DNA of 11,539 bases from an uncultured Collinsella sp. (GCA_900549655.1 UROZ01000058.1:1-11539); one strand, 5' to 3'. Counted from the stretch's first letter, positions 1-6,136 are shown. The notes: generated by a model not told the origin, from the sequence alone. Numbers and translations are program-made.

Positions 1-1
1 G

Positions 2-745
2 GGTGTCTCGGCGGGCGCGGCGTTTGGCTACAACTTTAAATCGCGCCAGATCGGCCGCGCCATTCGCTATAACAAGGCCTATTGCGCCGACAAGCGCTAT
101 GCGAGCGTGACCAGCTGGCTGCGAACCGGCGATATGTTCAATGCCGACTTTGCTTATCACGAGGTGCCTATCGAGCGCGATCCCATCGACTTGGAGGCGT
201 ATCGCGCCTGCCCCATGCGATTTACGTGCGTGTGTACCGATATCGAGACGGGCAAGGCCGTCTACCACGACCTGCCGTATGGCGACGAGCGCGATATCGA
301 GTGGATCCGGGCGTCGTCGGCAATTCCCGTGGCGACGCGTCCTGTCGCCATTGAGGGCCGCAAGTACCTGGATGGCGGCGTGGCTGATTCTATTCCCAGT
401 GCATGGCTGTTTGCTCAGGGGTATGACCGCAATATCGTGGTGCTCACGCAGCCGGCGGGCTTTGTGAAGCGGCCCAACAGCGTGATGCCTATGCTGCGTC
501 GCGTGTTCCGTCACTATCCGGAGTTTGTCGCAGCGCTTGAGCATCGGCATGAGGTCTACAATGCCACGCTCGATGATTTGGCACGTCGTGAGGCCGCCGG
601 CGATATCTTTGTGGTGCGGCCGAGCGAATCGGTGAAGGTGCCGTCGCTGTGCCGCGAACCGGATGAGCTCGAGCGCATCTACCAGGTCGGTCGCCGCGAT
701 GCGGAGGCGACTTTGCCGGCGTTGGAGGCCTACCTAGCGGGGTAG
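2..745 (+). CDS. Patatin-like phospholipase family protein (YjjU/COG4667-like), 3' part
   Basis: This is a predicted serine lipid acyl hydrolase of the patatin family. The frame is open from the first bases of the window, so the N-terminus lies upstream; 247 residues are visible. The first visible residues are GVSAGA, the patatin G-x-S-x-G nucleophile elbow (Ser codon at 8-10). The second half of the catalytic dyad is the Asp of DGG in YLDGGVADSIP (codons 371-379). The C-terminal part (RHEVYN, GDIFVVRP, then an acidic helical tail near LERIYQVGRRDAE) resembles the tail of the YjjU-type patatin branch. An internal GTG at 107 is not the real start, because the nucleophile motif lies upstream of it in the same frame. 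The substrate cannot be told from sequence. The gene converges on the thi operon, with an inverted repeat between them. Family is confident, subfamily less so. Confidence 0.88.
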   Translation, partial: GVSAGAAFGYNFKSRQIGRAIRYNKAYCADKRYASVTSWLRTGDMFNADFAYHEVPIERDPIDLEAYRACPMRFTCVCTDIETGKAVYHDLPYGDERDIEWIRASSAIPVATRPVAIEGRKYLDGGVADSIPSAWLFAQGYDRNIVVLTQPAGFVKRPNSVMPMLRRVFRHYPEFVAALEHRHEVYNATLDDLARREAAGDIFVVRPSESVKVPSLCREPDELERIYQVGRRDAEATLPALEAYLAG

Positions 746-755
746 GGGTTGCATA

Positions 756-803
756 CGGAAAGCGCATCCCGGAATGGAGGTCCAAACTGGGATGCGCTTT
801 CCG
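756..803. terminator. Perfect 15-bp inverted repeat between convergent genes, probable bidirectional terminator
   Basis: Arms 756-770 (CGGAAAGCGCATCCC) and 789-803 are exact reverse complements around an 18-nt loop. The repeat lies 10 bp after the patatin stop and 43 bp beyond the thiE stop on the other strand, where a shared terminator is expected. Neither side has a clear run of T, so it is not a textbook intrinsic terminator. It could also act as a 3' stability hairpin. Confidence 0.6.
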
Positions 804-846
804 CTCTAGAAGATATGAGACTGTGGATCAGCTGTTCGGCTTATGC

Positions 847-1542
847 CTATGCCTGCTGCCAGGTGTCGACGAGCTCCTTGGCGGCGGCGTAGGGGTCGTC
901 GGCGCTGCAGACGGCGCTCACCACAAAGAAGCCGTCGACGCCGGTGGCCTTGAGCTGCGGCAGGTCGGCCGTCTTGACGCCGCCGCCCACCACGATGGGC
1001 ACGGGGCTTGCCGCGTGGAGTGCGGCCAGGTCCTCAAAGCTTTTGGTGATGATGGAGCCGTCGGCCGCGCGTCCGCAATCTCGCTTGGTCTCGGTCTCGT
1101 GGAGCGGGCCGATGCCCAGGTAGTCGACCAGACTCATGTCGGCGGTCTTGACGTACTCGAGCATCTCCTCGCAGCGGGCCGAAAGGCCCACGATGGCATC
1201 GGGGCCCAAAAGTTTGCGGCAGACCTCGACGGGAATATCGCTCTGGCCTACATGCACGCCATCGACAGCAATACCCTGCTCGCGCGCGGCGAGTACGCAG
1301 TCCAGGCGGTCGTCGATTAACAGGGCGACCTGACCGGTCTTGCCGGCCTGTGCGATTGCCTGCGCGGCGTCGCCGGTCAGTGCGATGATCTCGCGGGCGC
1401 TTGCCACCTTGGAGCGCACCTGGATGCAGGTAAAGCCGGCATCGAGCGCCTGGGCCACCACATTGCCCACGGGACGTCCCAGCGTGTTTTCGGGGCCGAG
1501 TACCAGATAGGCCGAGATATCAAGGTTGTCGCGGATGCTCAT
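847..1542 (-). CDS. thiE: Thiamine-phosphate synthase ThiE
   Basis: ThiE condenses HMP diphosphate with hydroxyethylthiazole phosphate to give thiamine phosphate, in the cytoplasm. The 231-residue length is normal for this TIM-barrel family. Conserved motifs appear in order: IQVRSK (about 40-45, the QxRxK strand), LLIDDRLD (74-81, Mg/diphosphate site), DGVHVGQSD (94-102), VGLSAR (118-123), GIGPLHETETK (143-153, containing TxTK of the diphosphate loop), VVGGGV (184-189) and FFVVSA (205-210). An AGGAGG lies 7 nt before the ATG. The start overlaps the stop of the preceding gene by 4 bp (ATGA), so the two are translationally coupled. It is the last gene of the riboswitch-controlled operon and no thiD is fused to it. 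The call is secure. Confidence 0.95.
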   Translation of the reverse strand: MSIRDNLDISAYLVLGPENTLGRPVGNVVAQALDAGFTCIQVRSKVASAREIIALTGDAAQAIAQAGKTGQVALLIDDRLDCVLAAREQGIAVDGVHVGQSDIPVEVCRKLLGPDAIVGLSARCEEMLEYVKTADMSLVDYLGIGPLHETETKRDCGRAADGSIITKSFEDLAALHAASPVPIVVGGGVKTADLPQLKATGVDGFFVVSAVCSADDPYAAAKELVDTWQQA

Positions 1543-1880
1543 CGTGCTTCCTCCTGCTTTTTGATCTGTGCTTCCATGCGCTCGAGTTTGCCGGTCATGG
1601 TGTCGGTAAATCCGGGTCGAATATCGGCCTTGAGCACGACTTCGGTGCGGATGCCCTTGCTCGCCAACACAAAGGTTGCGTCGCGCACGACCTGCATGAC
1701 CTCGTCCCAGTCGCCCTCGATTTCGGTGAACATCGAGGTGGTGCGGTTGGGAAGGCCGCTCTCGCGAATGACGCGCACGACCTCGGCGACCTCGGCGGAG
1801 AGTTCATCGCCGGTGCCGCACGGGGCGATGGCCACGGCGACGAGCGTGTTCATGCCGGTATTGGTTGCGGGCTCGGACAT
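1539..1880 (-). CDS. MTH1187/YkoF-type thiamine-binding protein
   Basis: This is a small (113 aa) protein of the MTH1187 thiamine-binding family, a ferredoxin-like fold whose members bind thiamine or its pyrimidine part. Visible family features are a first strand with a Gly-Thr-Gly turn (LVAVAIAPCGTGDE, residues 12-25), EVVRVIRESGL (34-44), a strand ending TEIEGDWDEVMQVV (52-65), and a final helix rich in Lys and Glu. The ATG at 1880 is preferred over the internal ATG at 1853 because an AGGAGG sits 9 nt upstream; its start lies just 3 nt after the thiM stop. Its place between thiM and thiE supports a role in thiamine or precursor binding, delivery or sensing. The exact role in the cell is not established from sequence. 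Confidence 0.88.
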   Translation of the reverse strand: MSEPATNTGMNTLVAVAIAPCGTGDELSAEVAEVVRVIRESGLPNRTTSMFTEIEGDWDEVMQVVRDATFVLASKGIRTEVVLKADIRPGFTDTMTGKLERMEAQIKKQEEAR

Positions 1881-1883
1881 GGC

Positions 1884-2723
1884 CTATGCCTCCTCGAGCT
1901 CGAGTTGGTTGTTGGCGATGTCTTGGGCGGTCGCGCGGTAGAGCTCGTCGATAAAGGCCACCTTAAAGCTTGCCGGGGCATCGGCGACAGCGGCGGCACG
2001 CGTGCCGGCAACGTTGTAGACCGCGGTGCCGCAGACGGCTGCCGTAAACGGATCGGTGACGCAGGCGTACACGGCCAGCACGCCGCCCTGCGAGCAGCCG
2101 CAGCCGGTGATCTTTGACATGAGCGGGCTGCCGCCGTGGGACTTGGCCACGGTCGTGCCGTCGGTGATCAGGTCGACTTCGCCCGAGACCACTACGGCGC
2201 CGCCGGTGTAACGGGCGAGCGCCACGGCGGCATCGCGGGCGGCGTCGACCGTGTCGGTGGTATCGACACCGCGCACGCGGCTCAGATCAGCCGCCTCGCC
2301 CTCAAGACCCCACAGGCCGGCGAGCGCGATGATCTCGGAGGCGTTGCCGCGCACGATGGCGGGCTTGTACTGCTTGAGCTCGTTTACCAGCTGGGTGCGC
2401 AGGCTGCCGATGCCCAGGCCCACCGGATCGAGCACCCAGGGCTTGCCGGCGTCGTGTGCCGCCTTGGCCGCGCGGGGAATCGTCTGCTCGTAGATGGGGA
2501 AGAGCGTGCCCATGTTGAGATAGATGGCGCCGCCGCCGGCAACGAGCGCCTCGCCCTCGTCGGGCAGATAGACCATGGCGGCCGAACCGCCCACGGCGAG
2601 CTGCGCGTTGGCGACAAAGTCAATCGTCACCGTGTTGGTGATGGAGCCGGCCATTGGATTGGTGGCGCGAATCTCATCCACGGCCTTGACCACATTTTGC
2701 TTAAGCTGTTCCGAATCAATCAC
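1884..2723 (-). CDS. thiM: Hydroxyethylthiazole kinase ThiM
   Basis: ThiM phosphorylates 4-methyl-5-(2-hydroxyethyl)thiazole with ATP, the thiazole salvage step before ThiE. I start it at the GTG (codon 2723-2721), giving 279 residues, close to the usual 260-275. The frame stays open upstream to an ATG at 2837, but that lies inside the TPP riboswitch. The GTG instead has AAGGAGG 8 nt before it. Family motifs are an N-terminal region with ITNTVTIDFVANAQLA, a YLNMGTL strand, WVLDPVGLG, IVRGNASEI (the conserved RGN-x-xEI), a substrate/ATP region VVVSGEVDLIT, and ITGCGCSQGG, the ribokinase-like anion hole with the conserved Cys. It is the first gene of the operon. Confidence 0.94.
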   Translation of the reverse strand: MIDSEQLKQNVVKAVDEIRATNPMAGSITNTVTIDFVANAQLAVGGSAAMVYLPDEGEALVAGGGAIYLNMGTLFPIYEQTIPRAAKAAHDAGKPWVLDPVGLGIGSLRTQLVNELKQYKPAIVRGNASEIIALAGLWGLEGEAADLSRVRGVDTTDTVDAARDAAVALARYTGGAVVVSGEVDLITDGTTVAKSHGGSPLMSKITGCGCSQGGVLAVYACVTDPFTAAVCGTAVYNVAGTRAAAVADAPASFKVAFIDELYRATAQDIANNQLELEEA

Positions 2724-2727
2724 TGCA

Positions 2728-2743
2728 CATGCCTCCTTGGCAT
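2728..2743 (-). promoter_or_regulatory. Hairpin covering the thiM ribosome binding site
   Basis: On the minus strand ATGCC-AAGGA-GGCAT forms a 5-bp stem with a 5-nt loop, and the AAGGAGG Shine-Dalgarno of thiM makes up the loop and part of the stem. The same GGCATG (2733-2728) is also complementary to CATGCC (2790-2785) at the 3' side of riboswitch helix P1. Ribosome access could therefore depend on the riboswitch fold. The pairings are visible; their use is inferred. Confidence 0.4.
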
Positions 2744-2745
2744 AG

Positions 2746-2775
2746 AAAAGGGGCGCTGTGCATAGACAGCGCCCC
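2746..2775 (-). terminator. Intrinsic terminator of the TPP riboswitch expression platform
   Basis: On the minus strand a perfect 10-bp stem (2775-2766 with 2759-2750, GGGGCGCTGT paired with ACAGCGCCCC) closes a 6-nt loop and is followed directly by TTTT (2749-2746). It lies 12 nt after the riboswitch and 26 nt before the thiM start. That is the position expected for a terminator that stops transcription when TPP is bound. I could not identify the competing antiterminator helix with confidence. Confidence 0.85.
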
Positions 2776-2787
2776 TGTAAAGGCGGC

Positions 2788-2880
2788 ATGCTCCCTACGC
2801 CAGCATTAACTGACAGGTTCAAAGGATTGGGCCCCATGCCCTCTCAGCCTTGTGGTTTGCACCGCCGGCACTCCCGCATC
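2788..2880 (-). ncRNA. TPP riboswitch (THI element)
   Basis: Read on the minus strand, the leader carries the conserved THI-element blocks in order: GGGAGTGC near the 5' end, GGCTGAGAGG (the CUGAGA pyrimidine-sensing core, around 2850-2841), CCTTTGAACCTG (the diphosphate-sensing arm, around 2826-2815), and TTAATGCTGGCGTAGGGA (around 2809-2792). Helix P1 closes with ATGC (2879-2876) against GCAT (2791-2788). It sits upstream of thiM-MTH1187-thiE, the right target. TPP binding should lower expression of the operon, through the terminator and perhaps the ribosome-site hairpin downstream. Confidence 0.96.
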
Positions 2881-2896
2881 GAATCTGTTGTTCCCT

Positions 2897-2902
2897 ATAC
2901 TA
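2897..2902 (-). promoter_or_regulatory. Candidate -10 element for the thi operon leader
   Basis: The minus strand reads TAGTAT here, placing a transcription start near 2890, about 10 nt before the first base of the riboswitch. No good -35 is visible at 16-18 bp. The location is the main support. Confidence 0.35.
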
Positions 2903-2906
2903 ACGC

Positions 2907-2941
2907 ACCTGCCAAAAAGGGACGGGTTTATTTTGGCAGGT
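2907..2941. promoter_or_regulatory. Perfect 11-bp-arm palindrome in the divergent promoter region, operator candidate
   Basis: ACCTGCCAAAA (2907-2917) and TTTTGGCAGGT (2931-2941) are exact reverse complements around a 13-nt centre. The element lies between two divergent transcripts, 4 bp from the candidate -10 of the thi leader (2897-2902) and 3 bp from the candidate -10 of the HAD gene (2945-2950). It thus covers the spacer and -35 zones of both. No transcript ends here, so a terminator is unlikely; a site for a dimeric regulator fits better. The binding protein is unknown. Confidence 0.5.
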
Positions 2942-2944
2942 CGT

Positions 2945-2950
2945 TACAAT
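2945..2950 (+). promoter_or_regulatory. Candidate -10 element for the HAD-LysR operon
   Basis: TACAAT matches the TATAAT consensus at 5 of 6 positions and lies 28 bp before the HAD start codon, predicting a start near 2957. The sequence 17 bp upstream (ACGGGT) is a poor -35, so an activator or loose promoter is possible. Confidence 0.4.
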
Positions 2951-2978
2951 AGGTAGGACCGATACGAATGGGGACCTC

Positions 2979-3887
2979 ATGATCAAACTTGTGCTGACCG
3001 ATATGGACGATACGCTGATTCCGGCCGGGCATGACGGCGCCAGCGACTACGCCATCGAGGGCATTCATGCCATGCAGGCGGCGGGTCTGCACTTTGGCCC
3101 GGTTTCGGGTCGCCAGCCGTCTGCGATGGGCTGGATGTTCCGCAATCGCGCCGAGTGCTTTTCGACTGGTGCGTTCTGTAACGGCCAGGTTATGTTTGTC
3201 GACGGTCAGGCGATCGCTTCGCGCGCGACCGACAACGATGCCCTGACGCGTCTGGCCGATTACCTCGAGCAAGAGACCGACGATACCTATCTAAAGGTCT
3301 ACAGCCTGGGTGATGACTTTTGGGATAACGATGCCTATTGCGTGACGAGCGACCCCGAGCGCGTGCGTCGCGCTATGGAGTCGGGTGGCAACGCGTGGCT
3401 CAAGGGCGAAGAGGCCCCGTGCCGTCCCGTCGTCGATGACGCGCCGGTGTTCAAGGCGAATATCTGGAGTGCTCGTTCGCGTGAGGAGCTCGCGGAGCTA
3501 CGCGAGCGCGTTGCCGCTGAGGTGCCGGAACTCTCGCTCGTGTTTCCCAACAATCGTGTGCGCCTGTTCGACATTCTTCCAGCAGGTTGGGACAAGGGTT
3601 GCGCTGCGCTGGAGCTGGCGCGCGCTTTGGACCTGACGTCCGACGAGGTGGCCGTATTTGGCGATTCCGATAACGACCTGCCCATGATCGGTGCCGTCCC
3701 CAACTCCGTTGCAGTCGCCAATGCCAACGAGGCCGTCACGGCTGCCGCGCGCTGGCATATCGGCGCTGCGGCAGACGATGCGGTTGCCGGGGCTCTGCAT
3801 CAGATTGCCGCCTGCGCCGCGACGGGGGAGATGCCGTCGTTTATGCGTCAGGCAGATGCGGCGGGTTCGGGTATCGCGGACGTCTAG
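2979..3887 (+). CDS. HAD-superfamily phosphatase, Cof/type IIB
   Basis: This is a cytoplasmic haloacid dehalogenase-type phosphatase, 302 residues. Motif I is DMDDT (8-12; D8 nucleophile, D10 acid/base; the second half is DDT rather than the commoner DGT), motif II is VSGR (S43), motif III is the Lys of GWDKG (K206), and motif IV is GDSDNDLPM (228-236). The long stretch between motifs II and III is the type IIB cap domain of Cof-like sugar-phosphate and cofactor phosphatases. The ATG at 2979 is preceded by a weak GGGGA. The gene is followed after 10 bp by the LysR gene, so they are probably one operon, and it is divergent from the thi operon. Family members are promiscuous and the substrate cannot be assigned. 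E. coli Cof acts on HMP-PP, so a thiamine link is possible but only inferred. Confidence 0.9.
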   Translation: MIKLVLTDMDDTLIPAGHDGASDYAIEGIHAMQAAGLHFGPVSGRQPSAMGWMFRNRAECFSTGAFCNGQVMFVDGQAIASRATDNDALTRLADYLEQETDDTYLKVYSLGDDFWDNDAYCVTSDPERVRRAMESGGNAWLKGEEAPCRPVVDDAPVFKANIWSARSREELAELRERVAAEVPELSLVFPNNRVRLFDILPAGWDKGCAALELARALDLTSDEVAVFGDSDNDLPMIGAVPNSVAVANANEAVTAAARWHIGAAADDAVAGALHQIAACAATGEMPSFMRQADAAGSGIADV

Positions 3888-3897
3888 GGAGGCCATC

Positions 3898-4794
3898 ATG
3901 AAGCTTCAACAGCTCAGGTATGTCGTCAAAGTTGCCGAATGCGGCAGCATCACCGAGGCCTCGCGCCGGCTCTTTGTGTCGCAGCCTTCGATTACCGCGT
4001 CGATCCGCGATCTCGAAAACGAGATGGGTGTGCACATCTTTGAGCGCACCAACAAGGGTGTCATTGTGTCCGAGGAGGGCGAGACCTTCTTGGGCTACGC
4101 GCGCCAGGTGCTCGATCAGGCGGATCTGCTCGAAGGCAAGTACAAGGGCGCGTCCGAGCAGGTGCCGCACTTTAGTGTGAGCTGCCAGCATTATTCCTTT
4201 GCCGTCAACGCGTTTGTCGATGTGATCCGTGAGTTCGATGCCGCGCGCTATGACTTTACCCTGCGCGAGGAGCAGACTCACGAGATTATCGAGGACGTCG
4301 TGCATATGAAAAGCGAACTGGGCATCCTATATCTGTCCGAGCACAACCGCGAGGTCATCGAGCGCATGCTGGTGGCCAACGAGCTCGTGTTCGAAGGGCT
4401 CTTCTGCGCCACGCCGCATGTCTTCGTCTGCGCCGACCATCCGCTGGCGGCCCGCTCCAGCGTGACGCTCGAGGACTTGGAAGACTACCCGTTCCTGTCC
4501 TATGAGCAGGGCAGCTACAACTCGTTTTATTATTCCGAGGAACTGACCTCGACGTTTGAGCGTCGCAAGAATATCCGCGTGCGCGATCGCGCGACACTGT
4601 TCAACCTGGCTATGGGCCTTAACGGCTACACGGTATGCTCGGGCGTGATCAGTCACGAGCTCAACGGCCCCGGCATCATCTCCATTCCGCTTGATGTAGA
4701 CGAGTACATGGAGATTGGCATCATCACTCGCAAGAACACGACGCTCACGCGCTACGGCCAAGCCTATATCGACGCGATCCGCCAGCATATCTAG
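3898..4794 (+). CDS. LysR-family transcriptional regulator, MtaR/CpsY-like
   Basis: This is a DNA-binding regulator of 298 residues, a normal LysR length. The N-terminal winged helix-turn-helix runs from MKLQQLRYVVKVAE through GSITEASRRLFVSQPSIT (16-33), SIRDLENEMG and the wing FERTNKG. The co-inducer domain carries stretches I recognise from the streptococcal CpsY/MtaR branch of methionine regulators: SCQHYSFAVNAF, ELGILYLSEHN, PHVFVCADHPLA, LSYEQGSYNSFYYSEE, and RATLFNLAMGLNGYT. The start is the ATG at 3898, with AGGGAGG 5 nt upstream overlapping the HAD stop. The same frame is open further upstream, but that extension overlaps the HAD gene and lacks family sequence. The likely target is the MetE-like gene 155 bp downstream. 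Family is certain; the MtaR-like assignment is from remembered similarity. Confidence 0.92.
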   Translation: MKLQQLRYVVKVAECGSITEASRRLFVSQPSITASIRDLENEMGVHIFERTNKGVIVSEEGETFLGYARQVLDQADLLEGKYKGASEQVPHFSVSCQHYSFAVNAFVDVIREFDAARYDFTLREEQTHEIIEDVVHMKSELGILYLSEHNREVIERMLVANELVFEGLFCATPHVFVCADHPLAARSSVTLEDLEDYPFLSYEQGSYNSFYYSEELTSTFERRKNIRVRDRATLFNLAMGLNGYTVCSGVISHELNGPGIISIPLDVDEYMEIGIITRKNTTLTRYGQAYIDAIRQHI

Positions 4795-4840
4795 ACTGCT
4801 GCGTCCTGTACAGGTCAAATCTCTTCATGGCAGTCCCAAC

Positions 4841-4863
4841 TGATATAGGAAGCATCTATATCA
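4841..4863. promoter_or_regulatory. LysR/MET-box-like operator upstream of the MetE-like gene
   Basis: TGATATAG (4841-4848) and CTATATCA (4856-4863) are perfect inverted 8-mers separated by 7 nt. The core is TATAG-N7-CTATA (4844-4860), the same outer bases and spacing as the MET box of streptococcal MtaR/MetR regulators (TATAGTTT-N-AAACTATA), and it satisfies the general LysR T-N11-A rule. Its centre is about 65 bp before the start predicted by the promoter candidate at 4883-4911, the usual LysR recognition position. Confidence 0.68.
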
Positions 4864-4882
4864 AACTGTTATAAACGTATAT

Positions 4883-4911
4883 TTTACGATGGCTATATGA
4901 GCGCTCATACT
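4883..4911 (+). promoter_or_regulatory. Candidate promoter of the MetE-like gene
   Basis: TTTACG (4883-4888) and CATACT (4906-4911) are separated by 17 bp, each matching consensus at 4 of 6 positions. The predicted start is near 4918, giving a leader of about 32 nt. Weak boxes fit an activator-dependent promoter. Other AT-rich hexamers nearby (TATATT at 4878-4883) are alternatives. Confidence 0.35.
4896..4909. promoter_or_regulatory. 14-bp perfect palindrome over the candidate -10
   Basis: TATGAGCGCTCATA is self-complementary over its full length, 40 bp before the MetE-like start codon. It overlaps the candidate -10 box, a position for repression or a second regulator contact. No binder is known to me. 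Confidence 0.35.
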
Positions 4912-4949
4912 TTGTCCCAGTAAAGCAACCAATGCAAAGGGAGATATCT

Positions 4950-6083
4950 ATGAGTGCTTTAACCACGCTGAACGCGCCGTTTCGCGCCGATATCGTCGGC
5001 AGCTTTCTTCGTCCACAGGCCGTAAAGGACGCCCGTGCCGCCTATGTCGCGGGTAAACTCGACGCTTCCGGCCTTAAGGCCGTCGAGGATGAGGCCATTC
5101 GCGGCCTGGTGGACAAGCAAAAGTCCGCTGGCCTGCAGGTGATTACCGATGGCGAGTTTCGCCGCAGTTACTGGCACCTCGACTTTATGTGGGGGCTCAA
5201 CGGCATTGAACGCCGTACCTCGCGTACGGGCTATATGTTCCACGACGAGGAGACCACAGCCGACACCGCCGTGGTAACCGGTCCCATTAGCGGCGAGAAC
5301 CATCCGTTCGTCGAGCACTTTAAATTTGTCAAGGCGCTCGAGGGGGAGGGCCAGGTCGCGCGGCAAACCATTCCGGCGCCGATCCAGACGTTCTCCGAAG
5401 TCACGCTCGACCGCTGCGACGGCCAGCAGGAGAGCCTGCGCGCTGTCTATAAGACCGATGAGGAACTTGCCGGCGCCATTGCAGCCGCTTATCGCACGGT
5501 GATCGCCGACCTGTACGCAGCAGGCTGCCGCAACATCCAGTTTGATGACTGCACCTGGGGCATCTACTGCGACACCGATTTTGTCGCCAAAACCGGCATG
5601 AGCCCGGTCGACCTGCAAAAGGTAAGCGAGCTGGGCGTGGCGCTCAACAATGCCGCCATCGCGGACAAGCCCGACGATCTGGTCATCAACACGCATGTGT
5701 GCCGCGGCAACTACCACTCCACCTATGCCTTTGAGGGCGGTTACGATCCCATCGCGCCGTACCTGTTTGCGCATGAGGATGTCGATGCGTTCTATCTGGA
5801 GTTCGACACGCCGCGCGCCGGCGGTTTTGAGCCGCTCAAGTACGTTGCCCCGGGCAAGAAGGTCGTGCTGGGCTTGGTAACCACCAAGGCGGCAGAGCTC
5901 GAGAACGAGGATGCCATCGTCGAGCGCATCCGTGAAGCCGCAAAGTACGTGCCGCTCGAGAACCTGTATCTGTCGCCTCAGTGCGGCTTTGCCAGCTGCG
6001 AGATTGGCAACAAGCTGACCGAGGATGAGCAATGGGCAAAGATCGCGCTGGTCAAGCGCATTGCCGAGCGCGTTTGGAAATAG
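4950..6083 (+). CDS. MetE C-terminal-domain-like methyltransferase (YxjG/YxjH type)
   Basis: This is a predicted zinc-dependent methyltransferase related to the catalytic half of cobalamin-independent methionine synthase, which transfers a methyl group to homocysteine. Its 377 residues match the YxjG/YxjH branch; the roughly 350-residue N-terminal half of full MetE is absent. Zinc ligands are visible: H249 and C251 in THVCRGN, E284 in YLEFD, and C345 in SPQCGF. The E-to-C distance of 61 equals that in E. coli MetE. DGEFRRSYW near the N-terminus and FDDCTWG mid-protein are also typical of the family. I start at the ATG at 4950, which has AAAGGGAG upstream, rather than the in-frame ATG at 4932, which would include that ribosome site. 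The methyl donor of this branch is less certain than for MetE. Probable control is by the upstream LysR regulator. Confidence 0.9.
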   Translation: MSALTTLNAPFRADIVGSFLRPQAVKDARAAYVAGKLDASGLKAVEDEAIRGLVDKQKSAGLQVITDGEFRRSYWHLDFMWGLNGIERRTSRTGYMFHDEETTADTAVVTGPISGENHPFVEHFKFVKALEGEGQVARQTIPAPIQTFSEVTLDRCDGQQESLRAVYKTDEELAGAIAAAYRTVIADLYAAGCRNIQFDDCTWGIYCDTDFVAKTGMSPVDLQKVSELGVALNNAAIADKPDDLVINTHVCRGNYHSTYAFEGGYDPIAPYLFAHEDVDAFYLEFDTPRAGGFEPLKYVAPGKKVVLGLVTTKAAELENEDAIVERIREAAKYVPLENLYLSPQCGFASCEIGNKLTEDEQWAKIALVKRIAERVWK

Positions 6084-6130
6084 CGCTAGTGTTTGCAGGT
6101 GGCGGCGCGTGCGAGGCATAGTGTATCGCG

Positions 6131-6136
6131 TACAAT
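6131..6136 (+). promoter_or_regulatory. Candidate -10 element for the uracil permease gene
   Basis: TACAAT, 70 bp before the start codon, is the only good -10 in the 122-bp gap. No clear -35 lies 16-18 bp upstream. The leader would be about 60 nt. Confidence 0.3.

Noticed and set aside
3691..3897. N-terminal extension of the LysR frame by 69 codons
   Set aside because: It overlaps the HAD gene, and the canonical LysR start (MKLQQLRYVV) with AGGGAGG is at 3898.
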